Shown here: piece by piece, positions 22,809-32,266 of the stretch
Layout of the letters: the number at the start of each line of letters is the position of its first letter
Numbering within the stretch: the stretch's first letter is position 1
NCBI GenBank assembly: GCA_022508635.1
Contig: JAFLUV010000002.1
Location: 1 to 35,773, forward strand
From: Prevotellaceae bacterium
GTDB taxonomy: Bacteria; Bacteroidota; Bacteroidia; Bacteroidales; Bacteroidaceae
Reading direction: 5' to 3'
Length of the DNA stretch: 35,773 nucleotides
The notes under the pieces: generated by a model
Told to the model about the DNA's origin: nothing
Database searches by the model: none
Seen by the model: the letters and a program-made list of their open reading frames with translations, nothing else
Made by a program: the position numbers and the translations under genes

Positions 22809-24776
22809 TTAATACTTTTCTAATTTATACCTCAGCCCGATGTATGCCATCGCGCCAGTGACCGGTCCCCATATCTGTGTGGCATCAAAAGCTGCCGACC
22901 AAGGGTTGTCGGCATTGATGACAGGGTCGTGCATCTTGTAGTTCGTCAGGTTTTCACCGCCAAGATAGACCGAGAAGCGTCGGAACTCGCGCGTCACCTG
23001 AGCCTGAAGCTGGAAGTAGGCTGGGAAGGCAGTGCGGTCATATAGCTCTCCGCCGCCGTTAAACTGACCAGTAATGTCGAATTGCCACAATTCAAGCGGT
23101 GTCTTGTAGGACAGGGTGAGTAGTCCCTTGTGGCGTGAGGTAAGTGGTTTTGGCCGCAGTATGTCGTCATAGGTGCATCTGACATCATTGAGGCGGAAAG
23201 CTGCAGTAGCGGTGAATCCGTCGAAAAAAGGATAGGTTGCATCTATCTGGAAGCAGTGACCTCGACTATTACCGTCAAGGTTTTCGAACGAAAGTGTGTG
23301 CATTCCCTTTCTTCCATCGAAGTTGATAACCATCTGATGGAGGAAATACGTATAATAGTACTCTGCGTTCAGTTCGAGGTTCCTGCCATGAAGGGGAATC
23401 GCCAGTCCGACGGAGCCTCCTGTGTTCCAAGCCTCTTCCTGTTGTATGTCGTCTGAGACGATGACGGTGCGTCCGCTTGCCAACAGCGACACATTTTCTG
23501 CCAGGGCATGCGGCGAGCGGTATCCTTTGCCTGCCGAGGCACGGAGCGTTAGTATTTCTGTTGGAGAGTACTTAATGTGCAGGCGTGGTGTGACGAACGA
23601 GCCGTAATAGCTGGAACAGTCCCATCGTATGCCAGGCATTACGGTCAGCTTATCGTCGAGCTTATAGGTGTATTGGGCATAGAGTCCCGTAGTCGTCTCG
23701 TTGGGTGGCGTAAGCAGAAGATTTGCAAGTGACGTACGTTCGTTGTAGTTGTCGTGATTGACGGATGCCCCGAGGCTGATGTTATGGTTGTCAGTGAAAT
23801 CCGTTTCGAACATCAACTGTGCGTAGGCGTTGCGCTGTGTAACATCGTACCGGGTTTGCCCAAAACGGTTCCAGGCATCGTGCCATGACCCTTGCAGCAT
23901 CAGAGCCAGTGAGGTGTTGTGTCCGTCGTCGAACGTGATACCGTTCTTCCACTGAGCTTCATAGCGGTTGGTGGTGTTTTCGGTGGTGTATCCATGTCCC
24001 ATGCCTGTTTGTCCGCCGTTCCTCTCATCGCGTAGGAAACGCACAGATAACTGGCTGATAAAGTTCTGTGAGACGTATGCCCAGCGATTCATGACATTGT
24101 ACTGTCGTAGTTGAGGCATGTCCATGAAACCGTCACCATTTGCATCGTGGTGAGTCTGGCGGTTCTCAAAGTGCAGGAGCAGGCTTGTGGAGAGGCGGTC
24201 GTTCAGGTGGATGCCGGCGTCGGCGTTTGCTTCTAATTTCAGATCGCTGTCGAAGTATGCGTTGGCATGGACACCATCGATGCCTTGAGGTTTCTGGTAT
24301 TCAATGTTAATTTGTCCTGTAGTACTTTCATAGCCGTTCTTGACACTTGTCGCACCCTTGCTTACCTGAATGGACTGCATCCATGGTCCCGGTACAAAAC
24401 CAAGCGAATAGGGGAGGGCTGCACCTCGCAAGTTCGGAACATTCTCGGTGAGCATCTGTACGTATGTTCCGTTTAGACCGAGTAACTTTATCTGCCGGGC
24501 ACCTGTGGTTGCATCTGTGTAGCTGACATCTACGGAAGGATTCGTCGTGAACGACTCTCCAAGGTTGCAACATGCGGCACGGACAAGTTGTTGCTGACCG
24601 ATGAGGTCAACATTTTCCACCCTGCCTCGCGAGCGTGAGTAACTTATGCCTTTTACCTCGACACTGTTCAGTTCTTGTTCTGCCATGATGGTGTCGGGCA
24701 CCACATGTTCTGCAGATTGTGCCTGTATTTCAGCGTTTATGCAGAGGACAAAAAGTGTGATGAGGATATATTTCAT
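22809..24776 (-). CDS. TonB-dependent receptor, metal-linked subgroup
   Basis: 655-residue outer-membrane receptor with a signal peptide (1-19, cleavage near IQA-Q) and no carboxypeptidase-like domain. The plug contains LNSVEVKGI, QQLVRAACCNLGESFTTNPSV with an adjacent Cys pair, ARQIKLLGLNGTYVQML, and SIQVSKGATSVKNGYESTTGQINI. The barrel ends GLRYKLEKY with an aromatic C-terminus. The Cys-Cys plug motif and the neighbouring HMA gene are features I associate with a Bacteroidota receptor subgroup linked to copper or other soft metals; the ligand is not proven. The ATG overlaps the tamB stop by 4 bases (ATGA), so it is translationally coupled to an envelope-biogenesis gene. It is separated from the HMA gene by 47 bases. 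Confidence 0.9.
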   Translation of the reverse strand: MKYILITLFVLCINAEIQAQSAEHVVPDTIMAEQELNSVEVKGISYSRSRGRVENVDLIGQQQLVRAACCNLGESFTTNPSVDVSYTDATTGARQIKLLGLNGTYVQMLTENVPNLRGAALPYSLGFVPGPWMQSIQVSKGATSVKNGYESTTGQINIEYQKPQGIDGVHANAYFDSDLKLEANADAGIHLNDRLSTSLLLHFENRQTHHDANGDGFMDMPQLRQYNVMNRWAYVSQNFISQLSVRFLRDERNGGQTGMGHGYTTENTTNRYEAQWKNGITFDDGHNTSLALMLQGSWHDAWNRFGQTRYDVTQRNAYAQLMFETDFTDNHNISLGASVNHDNYNERTSLANLLLTPPNETTTGLYAQYTYKLDDKLTVMPGIRWDCSSYYGSFVTPRLHIKYSPTEILTLRASAGKGYRSPHALAENVSLLASGRTVIVSDDIQQEEAWNTGGSVGLAIPLHGRNLELNAEYYYTYFLHQMVINFDGRKGMHTLSFENLDGNSRGHCFQIDATYPFFDGFTATAAFRLNDVRCTYDDILRPKPLTSRHKGLLTLSYKTPLELWQFDITGQFNGGGELYDRTAFPAYFQLQAQVTREFRRFSVYLGGENLTNYKMHDPVINADNPWSAAFDATQIWGPVTGAMAYIGLRYKLEKY

Positions 24777-27700
24777 TTCTTTTTCTTGTTATTTTTTTTG
24801 CTTGCTCGGTGGAAGAGTCCCTTCCATCTGTTGAAGTCGCGCTGGAACTGTATGCCTATTCCTTGTGTGGTAAGGGACGATTGCGTGAAATAGCGGTCGT
24901 TGGTCAGGCTGTAGGCTTTCAGTGAAAAGGGACTGCGTGGCGAGAGCTTGTACTGGATGTCGAAGTCGCCGATGAAGTTGCTCTGGCTTGTATTGTATTT
25001 GCTTTCCCTGTAGCCGAAATTGCCGTTGAAGAGAAGTCGTCCGCTAAGCATGCGTCCGCTGAGCATGCCTTCGACATCTAATTGCTCCCATCCCACCTGT
25101 CCTGTTTGCAGGTTTGTGCCGAAGGACCAGTTGCTTCCGCCCAATGCTTGGGACATGATTTGGTTGAAACGCGAGCTGAGTACGCTGCTCAGCATCGAGT
25201 TCATTGCCATGCTTCCCTGTGTCTGGTTCTTCTCGAATACGGTGCCGTAGCTGTAGAAGCGTCCTACGCCGAGCAGATAGATGGTTTGCATGTCGCGCTC
25301 TTCATTGCTGCTGAGCATGGAGCGTACCATTTGTTTTTCGTCTTCGTTGGCGTTGGGTATGTCAAAGTCGAAAGAGATGACGGGTTCACGAGCTATGCCA
25401 CTAATGTTCATGATGCAGTCAACGCGTGTATTGGAGAGTCCCAGTCCTGTCGTCGACAAATCGTCGAGCGAGACGTTGTGAACGGTGTGCTTTGCTTTCA
25501 GGTTGAGTGCTGCCTGCATGGCATCGCCTCCGAAGATGATGGTTCCGTCGGGCATGAAGGTAAAGTCTCGGCGTATGAGGTCGCGAATAGACATACGATA
25601 GCTGCCTTCACTGACTCGATATGTGCCGAAGAGCTGGAATCGTCCCTTGTTGTAATAGTTCGCCAGCATGCGTCCGTTGCCGTTCAGGGTAATGTTGTCG
25701 CCAGTGGCAGGATCCATGATGAGCAGGATTTGTGCGTTGGGATTGACATCGATGTCAAAGTTTATTCGCAAGTCGTCGGATGTTTTTTCCTGTGCTGTCT
25801 GGATGTCGGCTGTCTTTGCCTGTGCGGTATCGCTCAGCGAGACGTAGGTCACGAACTCTGTCTCGTCGACGGCTCCCGGGGTGGAGACATTATATATTAT
25901 GGTAGTCCCGGGCATCGGGGTAGCGGATACATTGATATCAATTTTTCCCGGTTCGCCCTGCATGTGCATTTCTGCATCGGCATAGACTGTCCCATAGAAG
26001 TTGGAGCCGCCTTGGGCTGAGGTGTCATAGCAGAGTATATTGTATGCCTCGACGTTGAAGTCATAGCTCATATTCTTGAAGTTTTCGTGCTTGAGGTGCA
26101 TGTCCAGTGTGGCAATGTGTTCGTTCATGCCTGGTATACCCATGTTATCGTAGATGGTTGCATTGCGGAGCCAGATGTTGTCTGGGCGCATGGTGACGCT
26201 GTCGCCGTAGAGTTGGTAGTCTGTGTTCAGGGCGATTACGTGCGTCTTCAGTTCATTGATGAACATGTCACCTTCTAAGTTGATAGCCTTGAACGGTCCG
26301 AAAATGCGAGCTTGTCCTGAAGCACTTCCTTGCAGGTTGCTTAGGATGTTGCTCGTATACTTGCTGAGGAAAGTGAGGTCAATGTGATTCGTCTGGATGT
26401 TCAGGTTGAGTCCGTCGTTCTTTCCGTTGCCTGGTATGATTGTGCCGTGCAGTTGCGTGTGGTGTTGTGGTGTGGGACCTCGCATGTCTGCTTCCAGCAG
26501 GATGGCTCTTTCTTGTTTTCCCCAGTTGGCATAGAGATCCATGTTGCCAAGTCTGGCGGTGTTGAAGGTGAAGTCTTTTACTTGCAGGTAGGCATCTGCC
26601 TGGGCGTGCTTCATGAGTGAGGTGCCGTAGATGTTGCCTGTTACGTCACCTGCGAAGTCTATGTTGCGGACGTTGAAGAGATCCATTATGTATGCGAGGT
26701 CAATGTCTGCCAGTTCTGCTTTCAGGGAATCGGAGGCGTGGTCGGAGATACGTCCGTTGATGCTGATGTGTCTTTCTGCCTGACTGACGGAGAAGTCTTT
26801 TATGTCGATGACGCCGTCGTGATAGCTGATGGTGGCAGGCTTGATGTGCCATGTCGTGTCGCCGACGATGATGTCCGATGCTTTCAGTGCGGCGTTGATG
26901 GCGGTGTGACTGGAGAGGTCGCGCTGGATGTTGCAGGTCAGGCTGATGTCGCCGGTGTAGGCTATGTCGCGTTTGTTGTCCCAGCTGAGGCGTGATGTTA
27001 CTTTGTCGTCTTTGGCATAGGCATCAAGGTTGACTTCAACTGTGGAGTTGCCTTTTATGATACGTTTGCATTGCAGGCTTGCTTGCAGGGAGGCGCTGTG
27101 GCTTTCTATGCGGCAGTCTATGTCTTGCAGTCGTTGTCCGGAGGTTGTGAGACGTGGAATGTGGAGCTGTAGTGCTATTTGCCCTACGGCGTCGCTAATG
27201 GTGCCTTCGAGCGTGCTTTTGTCGGGTAGGTGGAGGTTTGTTCCTAACAGACGTTCGATGAGGATGGTGTCTTTTGCCTGAATGAGGAAGTGAAAGTCGT
27301 TGCCTGCCGGTTGCTGGCGGTTCTTGTCATTGCGGAAGAGGCTTGGGAGGTTTTGCCTGACGGGATGCAGGAATGATTGTGCGAGGTTTTGCCAGAGTAT
27401 GTTGCCGTCGGCTTTGATGTTGAGGAAGTCGCTTTGCACTTGCAGGTGCTGGCTGTTGTTTTCTTCTTGCTGGCTGCTGAGTGTTATGTTGCCTATATGG
27501 AGTGGTTCTTGCCGGTCTGATGTGAGTTCTATGTCGGTGAGGTGAAGGTTGCCTTGCAGGTATCTGGGGTCGATGTTGCTGAATTCGGCTTTTAGGTTAC
27601 CGGAGAAACGTTCGCCTTCGTAGCGTTCCGTCAGGTTCATGTTCCAGGGTGCGAGGTCTTTTACTTGTGCGTTGCATTGCAGGGTTCGGCTGCCTTGGTG

Positions 27701-29311
27701 CCTGGTTGTCTGTAGTTGCAGGTGTGCTGTGCCGTTGGGTTCTTCTTTTGTGATTTGTGCGCTGTATGCATCGCCGTCGATGGTTGCGGTGAAATTTATG
27801 TTGCGGTGTTCATAGCCTCGGTAGATGAGGCTTTTGAGTGTGCCCGTTGCTGTGAGTGCTGTTTGTTTGTCTTTTCCGGGGAGGTTGCCGCTGAGTGTGG
27901 TTTCAAGTGTCAGGGTTGTGTTTTTTCTTGTGTCGGCCGGGTGGAGCAGTTTGCTGAGATTGAGGTTGGTGACAGACAGACGGGCTTCTATCCTTTGCAT
28001 GTCGTGCAGGGTAGCGTCTATGTCGAGGTTGCTGCCTTGTTCTGTGCGGGTCTGGGTCTTTGCTTGCAGGGTATTGTCCCGGAGGCTGATGGTGCCGCTG
28101 GTCTTTGTGCTTCCGATGTATGTGAGGATGGTGCTGGCTTCGCGAGCCTTTTCTTGGAGGTTTCGGGTGAGGAATTGCTGGACGGAGGAGCCAGTGCGCA
28201 ATTCTGTGATGTCGGCGTGCAGGTCGGGTGTGTGGTGGATGCCGGTCAGGGTGAGGTTGCAGAGCAGGGAAATGTTGCCTGTGTCATCAGCGATGTTGAG
28301 ACTTGTCAGTTGCAGGGTACTGTCCTTTTGCTGTATGTTGGTGCTGAGGCTGATGTGGTCGCTGAAGGTTGACAGTCCGGGGATGATGCTTTGCAGGTCG
28401 CTGGGAGAGATGCGGGCGGTGAGTGTACCAGCAAGGGGAGCTGTTGCTTCTCGCCAGTCTTTCTGGAAGAGGGCTCCGCGAGGTTTTCGTGCTGTCGGGT
28501 GCGAGGGGTGTTTGCTTGCGAGGGTGGGGATTGTGAGGGTTGTAGCGGGGAGTTCGAGCTTGAGGTCGTGCAGGGCGAGTGAGTGTCGTCCGGCTTCTGC
28601 CTGCAGAGAGAGGTGGCGGAGCTGTAATCCGCTCTGTTCGCTGAAGGAGAGGTTGCGCAGGTCCAGGGCGAGTGTGTCGGGCATTTCGGAAAGGATGCGT
28701 GCGGTGAGCGTGAGATCCTTGAGGTGCAAGTGGGCGGGATTGAGCCGTCCGGGTGTGCGGGGCTGTCCGATGTGGTCGTAGCGCAGCTCGCAGCGGCGCA
28801 TCAGGAGTGCGCCGATGGAGAGTGGGGCAGAGGTGGTGTCGGTTGAGGAGAACGCATCGACGAGGTACTGGAAGTTGCAGGGCTCGTCTCCGTCCTTGTA
28901 GAGTACGACGCGTGCGCCGATGAGCTGTGCGTTGTCGATGTGCAGCCGCTTCTCCATGAGGGGCAGCAGGCTGATTTTCGCTGCAATGCGTGAGGCCTGT
29001 AGCATGAGTGTGTCGCGACGGTCGTAGAGCCGGACGTTGTCCAGTATGACGCGTCCCGGCAGGCTCAGCCGCAATCTGCCGACGGTGACTCTGCTGCCTG
29101 TCCGCTCGCTCAGCAGCAGAGAGATCTTCTCTGCTCCCCAGGTCTGGAAGGCTGGGTGCGAGGTCAGCAGCAGCAGGGATAGGCAGACGGTGCTCAGCAG
29201 GCCGACAATCAGGCGGAGTATGTATTTGGTAGCTTTGATAGGAGTCTGGTCTGTGTTTTCTGATGTGCAAAGATACGATAAAATGGGCGAAAGGCAAAGG
29301 AAAACTCCCAT
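24773..29311 (-). CDS. tamB: TamB/YtfN-like translocation and assembly module protein
   Basis: Very large inner-membrane-anchored, periplasm-spanning protein (about 1,510 residues) of the TamB/AsmA-like group, involved in outer-membrane protein or lipid transport. An N-terminal membrane helix (LRLIVGLLSTVCLSLLLL) is followed by AEKISLLLSERTGSRVTVGRL, long beta-rich repeats, and the C-terminal DUF490/TamB domain (GNFGYRESKYNTSQSNFIGDFDIQYKLSPRSPF region). It ends in a Lys-rich tail and overlaps the receptor gene by 4 bases. The start is doubtful. The nearest in-frame ATG is 29309-29311 (a GTG at 29371 is also open), yet a perfect promoter (29268-29298) lies downstream of both. No in-frame ATG/GTG/TTG follows until well after the membrane helix; ATC at 29237-29239 would give a family-like I/M-KATKYILRL start. 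Confidence 0.9.
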   Translation of the reverse strand: MGVFLCLSPILSYLCTSENTDQTPIKATKYILRLIVGLLSTVCLSLLLLTSHPAFQTWGAEKISLLLSERTGSRVTVGRLRLSLPGRVILDNVRLYDRRDTLMLQASRIAAKISLLPLMEKRLHIDNAQLIGARVVLYKDGDEPCNFQYLVDAFSSTDTTSAPLSIGALLMRRCELRYDHIGQPRTPGRLNPAHLHLKDLTLTARILSEMPDTLALDLRNLSFSEQSGLQLRHLSLQAEAGRHSLALHDLKLELPATTLTIPTLASKHPSHPTARKPRGALFQKDWREATAPLAGTLTARISPSDLQSIIPGLSTFSDHISLSTNIQQKDSTLQLTSLNIADDTGNISLLCNLTLTGIHHTPDLHADITELRTGSSVQQFLTRNLQEKAREASTILTYIGSTKTSGTISLRDNTLQAKTQTRTEQGSNLDIDATLHDMQRIEARLSVTNLNLSKLLHPADTRKNTTLTLETTLSGNLPGKDKQTALTATGTLKSLIYRGYEHRNINFTATIDGDAYSAQITKEEPNGTAHLQLQTTRHQGSRTLQCNAQVKDLAPWNMNLTERYEGERFSGNLKAEFSNIDPRYLQGNLHLTDIELTSDRQEPLHIGNITLSSQQEENNSQHLQVQSDFLNIKADGNILWQNLAQSFLHPVRQNLPSLFRNDKNRQQPAGNDFHFLIQAKDTILIERLLGTNLHLPDKSTLEGTISDAVGQIALQLHIPRLTTSGQRLQDIDCRIESHSASLQASLQCKRIIKGNSTVEVNLDAYAKDDKVTSRLSWDNKRDIAYTGDISLTCNIQRDLSSHTAINAALKASDIIVGDTTWHIKPATISYHDGVIDIKDFSVSQAERHISINGRISDHASDSLKAELADIDLAYIMDLFNVRNIDFAGDVTGNIYGTSLMKHAQADAYLQVKDFTFNTARLGNMDLYANWGKQERAILLEADMRGPTPQHHTQLHGTIIPGNGKNDGLNLNIQTNHIDLTFLSKYTSNILSNLQGSASGQARIFGPFKAINLEGDMFINELKTHVIALNTDYQLYGDSVTMRPDNIWLRNATIYDNMGIPGMNEHIATLDMHLKHENFKNMSYDFNVEAYNILCYDTSAQGGSNFYGTVYADAEMHMQGEPGKIDINVSATPMPGTTIIYNVSTPGAVDETEFVTYVSLSDTAQAKTADIQTAQEKTSDDLRINFDIDVNPNAQILLIMDPATGDNITLNGNGRMLANYYNKGRFQLFGTYRVSEGSYRMSIRDLIRRDFTFMPDGTIIFGGDAMQAALNLKAKHTVHNVSLDDLSTTGLGLSNTRVDCIMNISGIAREPVISFDFDIPNANEDEKQMVRSMLSSNEERDMQTIYLLGVGRFYSYGTVFEKNQTQGSMAMNSMLSSVLSSRFNQIMSQALGGSNWSFGTNLQTGQVGWEQLDVEGMLSGRMLSGRLLFNGNFGYRESKYNTSQSNFIGDFDIQYKLSPRSPFSLKAYSLTNDRYFTQSSLTTQGIGIQFQRDFNRWKGLFHRASKKNNKKKK
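29268..29298 (-). promoter_or_regulatory. tamB promoter, located inside the annotated frame
   Basis: On the minus strand TTTG (29298-29295), a 19-base spacer and TATCTTTG (29275-29268) match the consensus exactly. Transcription would begin near 29262, downstream of the only canonical start codons of the tamB frame and about 22 bases before the ATC at 29239. Confidence 0.6.
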
Positions 29312-29480
29312 TTCTTTCGACTTCTTCGGGACAGGACGGGCAGAATCTGCATAAAATCCCTGCACCTGCACAGGGCGGTTAGGAAAAATCCCGATAACTT
29401 ATCTCCTGATTCCCGCCCTCTGCAGGACGAAGCCTTCCATCCTCTGCAACAGGCAGGGACCAAAACTTCAGGCAGACTTA

Positions 29481-29512
29481 TTTGGCGTTTCGCCCGATTC
29501 TTCGTAACTTTG
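29481..29512 (+). promoter_or_regulatory. Promoter of the map-tsaD-mtnN-luxS operon
   Basis: TTTG at 29481-29484, a 20-base spacer and TAACTTTG at 29505-29512 match the Bacteroidota consensus exactly. The predicted start near 29519 gives a leader of about 22 bases before the map ATG at 29541. Confidence 0.75.
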
Positions 29513-29540
29513 CATCCCGAAAAATAAAGGAACGCACGCA

Positions 29541-30419
29541 ATGGCATTCGCTAAGAACAGAAAGAAGCAGCAGCGATGGATCGTCCCCTCCGGTTTGGAA
29601 CCAACGGAAATGGATCGTCGCATTATCGCATGGGAGGCAAAAGGAAAGCTCGTACCCACACCCCAGCTGATTAAGACAAAATCCCAGATAGAAGGCATAC
29701 GCAAGGCCGGACAGCTTAATACGGCCGTGCTCGACACCGTGGCCGAAAAGATACGCGAAGGCATGAGCACCGCCCAGATAGACCGCATCGTCTACGACTA
29801 TACTACCGCCCACGGCGGTACGCCTGCACCGCTGAACTACAACGGATTCCCCGGTAGCTGCTGCACCAGCCTGAACGATGTCGTCTGCCACGGACTGCCC
29901 TCTCAGGACGAAATACTGCAAGAGGGTGACATCATCAACGTCGACTGCACCACCATCCTTGACGGATACTACGCTGACGCCAGCCGTATGTTCGTCATCG
30001 GACACACCACGCCCGAGCGACAACGACTTGTAGACGTAGCATGGGAATGCCTCAAGACAGGACAGCAAGTCTGCTCGCAGCCCTACGTCTTTGTCGGAGA
30101 CCTCGGCAACGCCATCGCCCGGCACGCACACGCCAACGGATACACCGTCGTGCGTGACCTCTGCGGACACGGCGTCGGACTACAGTTCCACGAAGAGCCC
30201 GACGTCGAGCACTACGGACGTAAAGGCAGCGGAATGCTCCTCGTCCCGGGTATGACCTTTACCATCGAACCGATGATCAATGCCGGCGACTGGCAAGTCT
30301 GTGGCGACGAAGAAGACGAAACAGGATGGATCGTACTCACCGAAGACGGCTCCGACAGCGCACAATGGGAACACACATTTCTCATGACGGAAAACGGAGT
30401 GGAAATCATAACGCATTGA
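29541..30419 (+). CDS. map: Type I methionine aminopeptidase
   Basis: Removes N-terminal methionine from nascent proteins. The 292-residue pita-bread protein has all five metal ligands: Asp135 (INVDCT), Asp146 (YYADASR), His210 (CGHGVG), Glu243 (TIEPM) and Glu277 (WEHTF), plus the catalytic His117 (VVCHGLP). It is about 40 residues longer at the N-terminus than E. coli MetAP. That extension (MAFAKNRKKQQRWIVPSG and on) is basic at first and lacks the Cys-rich SEC-C-like motif seen in some relatives. The start agrees with the promoter 22 bases ahead of it. It heads a plus-strand operon with tsaD, mtnN, luxS and a transporter. Confidence 0.96.
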   Translation: MAFAKNRKKQQRWIVPSGLEPTEMDRRIIAWEAKGKLVPTPQLIKTKSQIEGIRKAGQLNTAVLDTVAEKIREGMSTAQIDRIVYDYTTAHGGTPAPLNYNGFPGSCCTSLNDVVCHGLPSQDEILQEGDIINVDCTTILDGYYADASRMFVIGHTTPERQRLVDVAWECLKTGQQVCSQPYVFVGDLGNAIARHAHANGYTVVRDLCGHGVGLQFHEEPDVEHYGRKGSGMLLVPGMTFTIEPMINAGDWQVCGDEEDETGWIVLTEDGSDSAQWEHTFLMTENGVEIITH

Positions 30420-30465
30420 ACCCTCACCTTCACCCCAACTCGCATATCCGCTCAGACAAGAAACT

Positions 30466-31533
30466 ATGAAAGTAACGGACTACGACACCCCACGCCCCGA
30501 AACACATCGGACAGGCACCACATACATCCTCGGCATAGAGTCAAGCTGCGACGACACCTCAGCTGCAGTCCTCCGTAACGGCATATTGCTCAGTAACGTC
30601 ACCGCCAGCCAGGCCGTCCACGAAGCCTATGGCGGCGTAGTGCCTGAACTGGCAAGTCGCGCACACCAGCAAAACATAGTTCCCGTAGTTGACGCAGCCC
30701 TCAGGCAAGCCGGCATCCAGCGTGAACAGCTCAGCGCCATCGCCTTCACGCGCGGACCGGGTCTTATGGGATCGCTCCTTGTCGGCGTATCCTTCGCCAA
30801 GGGACTCGCTGCATCGCTCGGCATCCCCATGATAGACGTCAACCACCTGCACGGACATATCCTCGCACACTTCATACATACCGAGGACGACGACTATGTA
30901 TCGCCCAGTTTTCCCTTCCTCTGCCTGCTCGTCAGCGGAGGCAACAGCCAGATAGTCCTCGTTAAAAGCTATCGCGACATGGAAATCATCGGACAGACCA
31001 TCGACGACGCAGCCGGCGAGGCTATCGACAAATGCTCGAAAGTCATGGGACTCGGCTATCCCGGTGGCCCCGTCATTGACAAGTTGGCGCGACAGGGCAA
31101 CCCTGAAGCCTTTACTTTTGCCAAGCCCAACATCGCCGGATACGATTACAGTTTCAGCGGGCTCAAGACAAGCTTCCTCTACAATCTGCGCCAGTGGATC
31201 AGCGAAGATCCGGACTTCATCGAGCACCACAAGTGCGACCTCGCTGCATCACTCGAACACACTGTCGTTGACATCCTCATGAAAAAACTCCGTCTTGCTG
31301 CCAAGGACTTGAAGATAAAGCAAATCGCACTGGCAGGCGGAGTCTCTGCCAACAACGGACTGCGCAATGCATTCCGCGACCATGCCCGTCGCTACAAGTG
31401 GGACATCTTCATACCACGCTTCAGCTACACCACGGACAATGCTGCCATGATAGCCATGACAGGCTACTACAAATACCTCGACCATGACTTCTGTCCCATG
31501 TCGGCACCGGCATACAGCAGAGTAGCAGACTGA
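30466..31533 (+). CDS. tsaD: tRNA N6-adenosine threonylcarbamoyltransferase TsaD
   Basis: Catalytic subunit for t6A37 modification of ANN-decoding tRNAs. The 355-residue ASKHA protein shows LGIESSCDDTSAAV (22-35), GGVVPELASRAHQQN, FTRGPGLMGSLLVGV, the metal-binding NHLHGH (His127 and His131), LLVSGGNSQIV, the DDAAGEAIDK region and the C-terminal LAGGVSANNGLR. An 18-residue N-terminal extension precedes the usual start, but no later in-frame Met fits. It lies 46 bases after map and 40 before mtnN, all in one direction. The TsaB/TsaE/TsaC partners are not in this window. Confidence 0.97.
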   Translation: MKVTDYDTPRPETHRTGTTYILGIESSCDDTSAAVLRNGILLSNVTASQAVHEAYGGVVPELASRAHQQNIVPVVDAALRQAGIQREQLSAIAFTRGPGLMGSLLVGVSFAKGLAASLGIPMIDVNHLHGHILAHFIHTEDDDYVSPSFPFLCLLVSGGNSQIVLVKSYRDMEIIGQTIDDAAGEAIDKCSKVMGLGYPGGPVIDKLARQGNPEAFTFAKPNIAGYDYSFSGLKTSFLYNLRQWISEDPDFIEHHKCDLAASLEHTVVDILMKKLRLAAKDLKIKQIALAGGVSANNGLRNAFRDHARRYKWDIFIPRFSYTTDNAAMIAMTGYYKYLDHDFCPMSAPAYSRVAD

Positions 31534-31573
31534 GAAACATTCACAGCCCAATACTACATATATATAATAAGGT

Positions 31574-32266
31574 ATGGCAAAGAAGACAATAGGCATTCTC
31601 ACGGCAATGAGCGTAGAATACCGCCAGGTGGCAGCTATGCTGCATGACGCGGAGACATTTCAGTCCGGCCCGCAGGAATTCCTCGTCGGAACATTAGGAG
31701 AAAACAAAATCATACTCCTGCAATGCGGCATAGGCAAGACCAATGCCGCAGCAGGTACGACAAATCTTATCATGGCCTTCCATCCCGACTGCGTCATCTC
31801 GACAGGCGTTGCAGGAGGTATCGACACACGTCTTGACGTAATGGATATCGTCGTAGGCAGCGAAGTCTGCTATCACGACGTCCATTGCGGTGACGACTGC
31901 GACCCGGGACAAGTGCAGGGATTGCCAAAATTCTTCAGTGGCGACCAACGCCTGACAGACGTAGCACTCGCATTGAACACAGACGTTCGCATCATTCCGG
32001 GGCTGATCTGTACAGGCGACCAGTTCATCACCAACCGTGCAGAACTGGACGACATTAAGAAGAGATACCCGTATGGACTGGCTGTGGACATGGAAAGCGC
32101 TGCCATTGCACAAGTGTGCCACCTTTGGAAAGTACCTTTCCTTAGTTTCCGTATCATCAGCGACACACCGGGCATTAAAGGACATTTCGACCAATATCTC
32201 AATTTCTGGGAAACGATGGCAGAGAAAAGTTTCGGTGTTACCAGTGAATTACTCAGTAAGATATGA
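31574..32266 (+). CDS. mtnN: 5'-methylthioadenosine/S-adenosylhomocysteine nucleosidase
   Basis: Hydrolyses SAH and MTA, giving S-ribosylhomocysteine for LuxS. The 230-residue protein starts TIGILTAMSVEYRQV with catalytic Glu15 (E. coli Glu12). It continues through STGVAGGI, the purine-site VDMESAAIAQVC with Glu174, and FRIISDTPG with Asp197; these three positions match the known active site. It overlaps luxS by ATGA (32263-32266), so the two enzymes of the activated-methyl cycle are translationally coupled. Other nucleoside phosphorylase-like families are excluded by the Glu/Glu/Asp set. Confidence 0.95.
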   Translation: MAKKTIGILTAMSVEYRQVAAMLHDAETFQSGPQEFLVGTLGENKIILLQCGIGKTNAAAGTTNLIMAFHPDCVISTGVAGGIDTRLDVMDIVVGSEVCYHDVHCGDDCDPGQVQGLPKFFSGDQRLTDVALALNTDVRIIPGLICTGDQFITNRAELDDIKKRYPYGLAVDMESAAIAQVCHLWKVPFLSFRIISDTPGIKGHFDQYLNFWETMAEKSFGVTSELLSKI

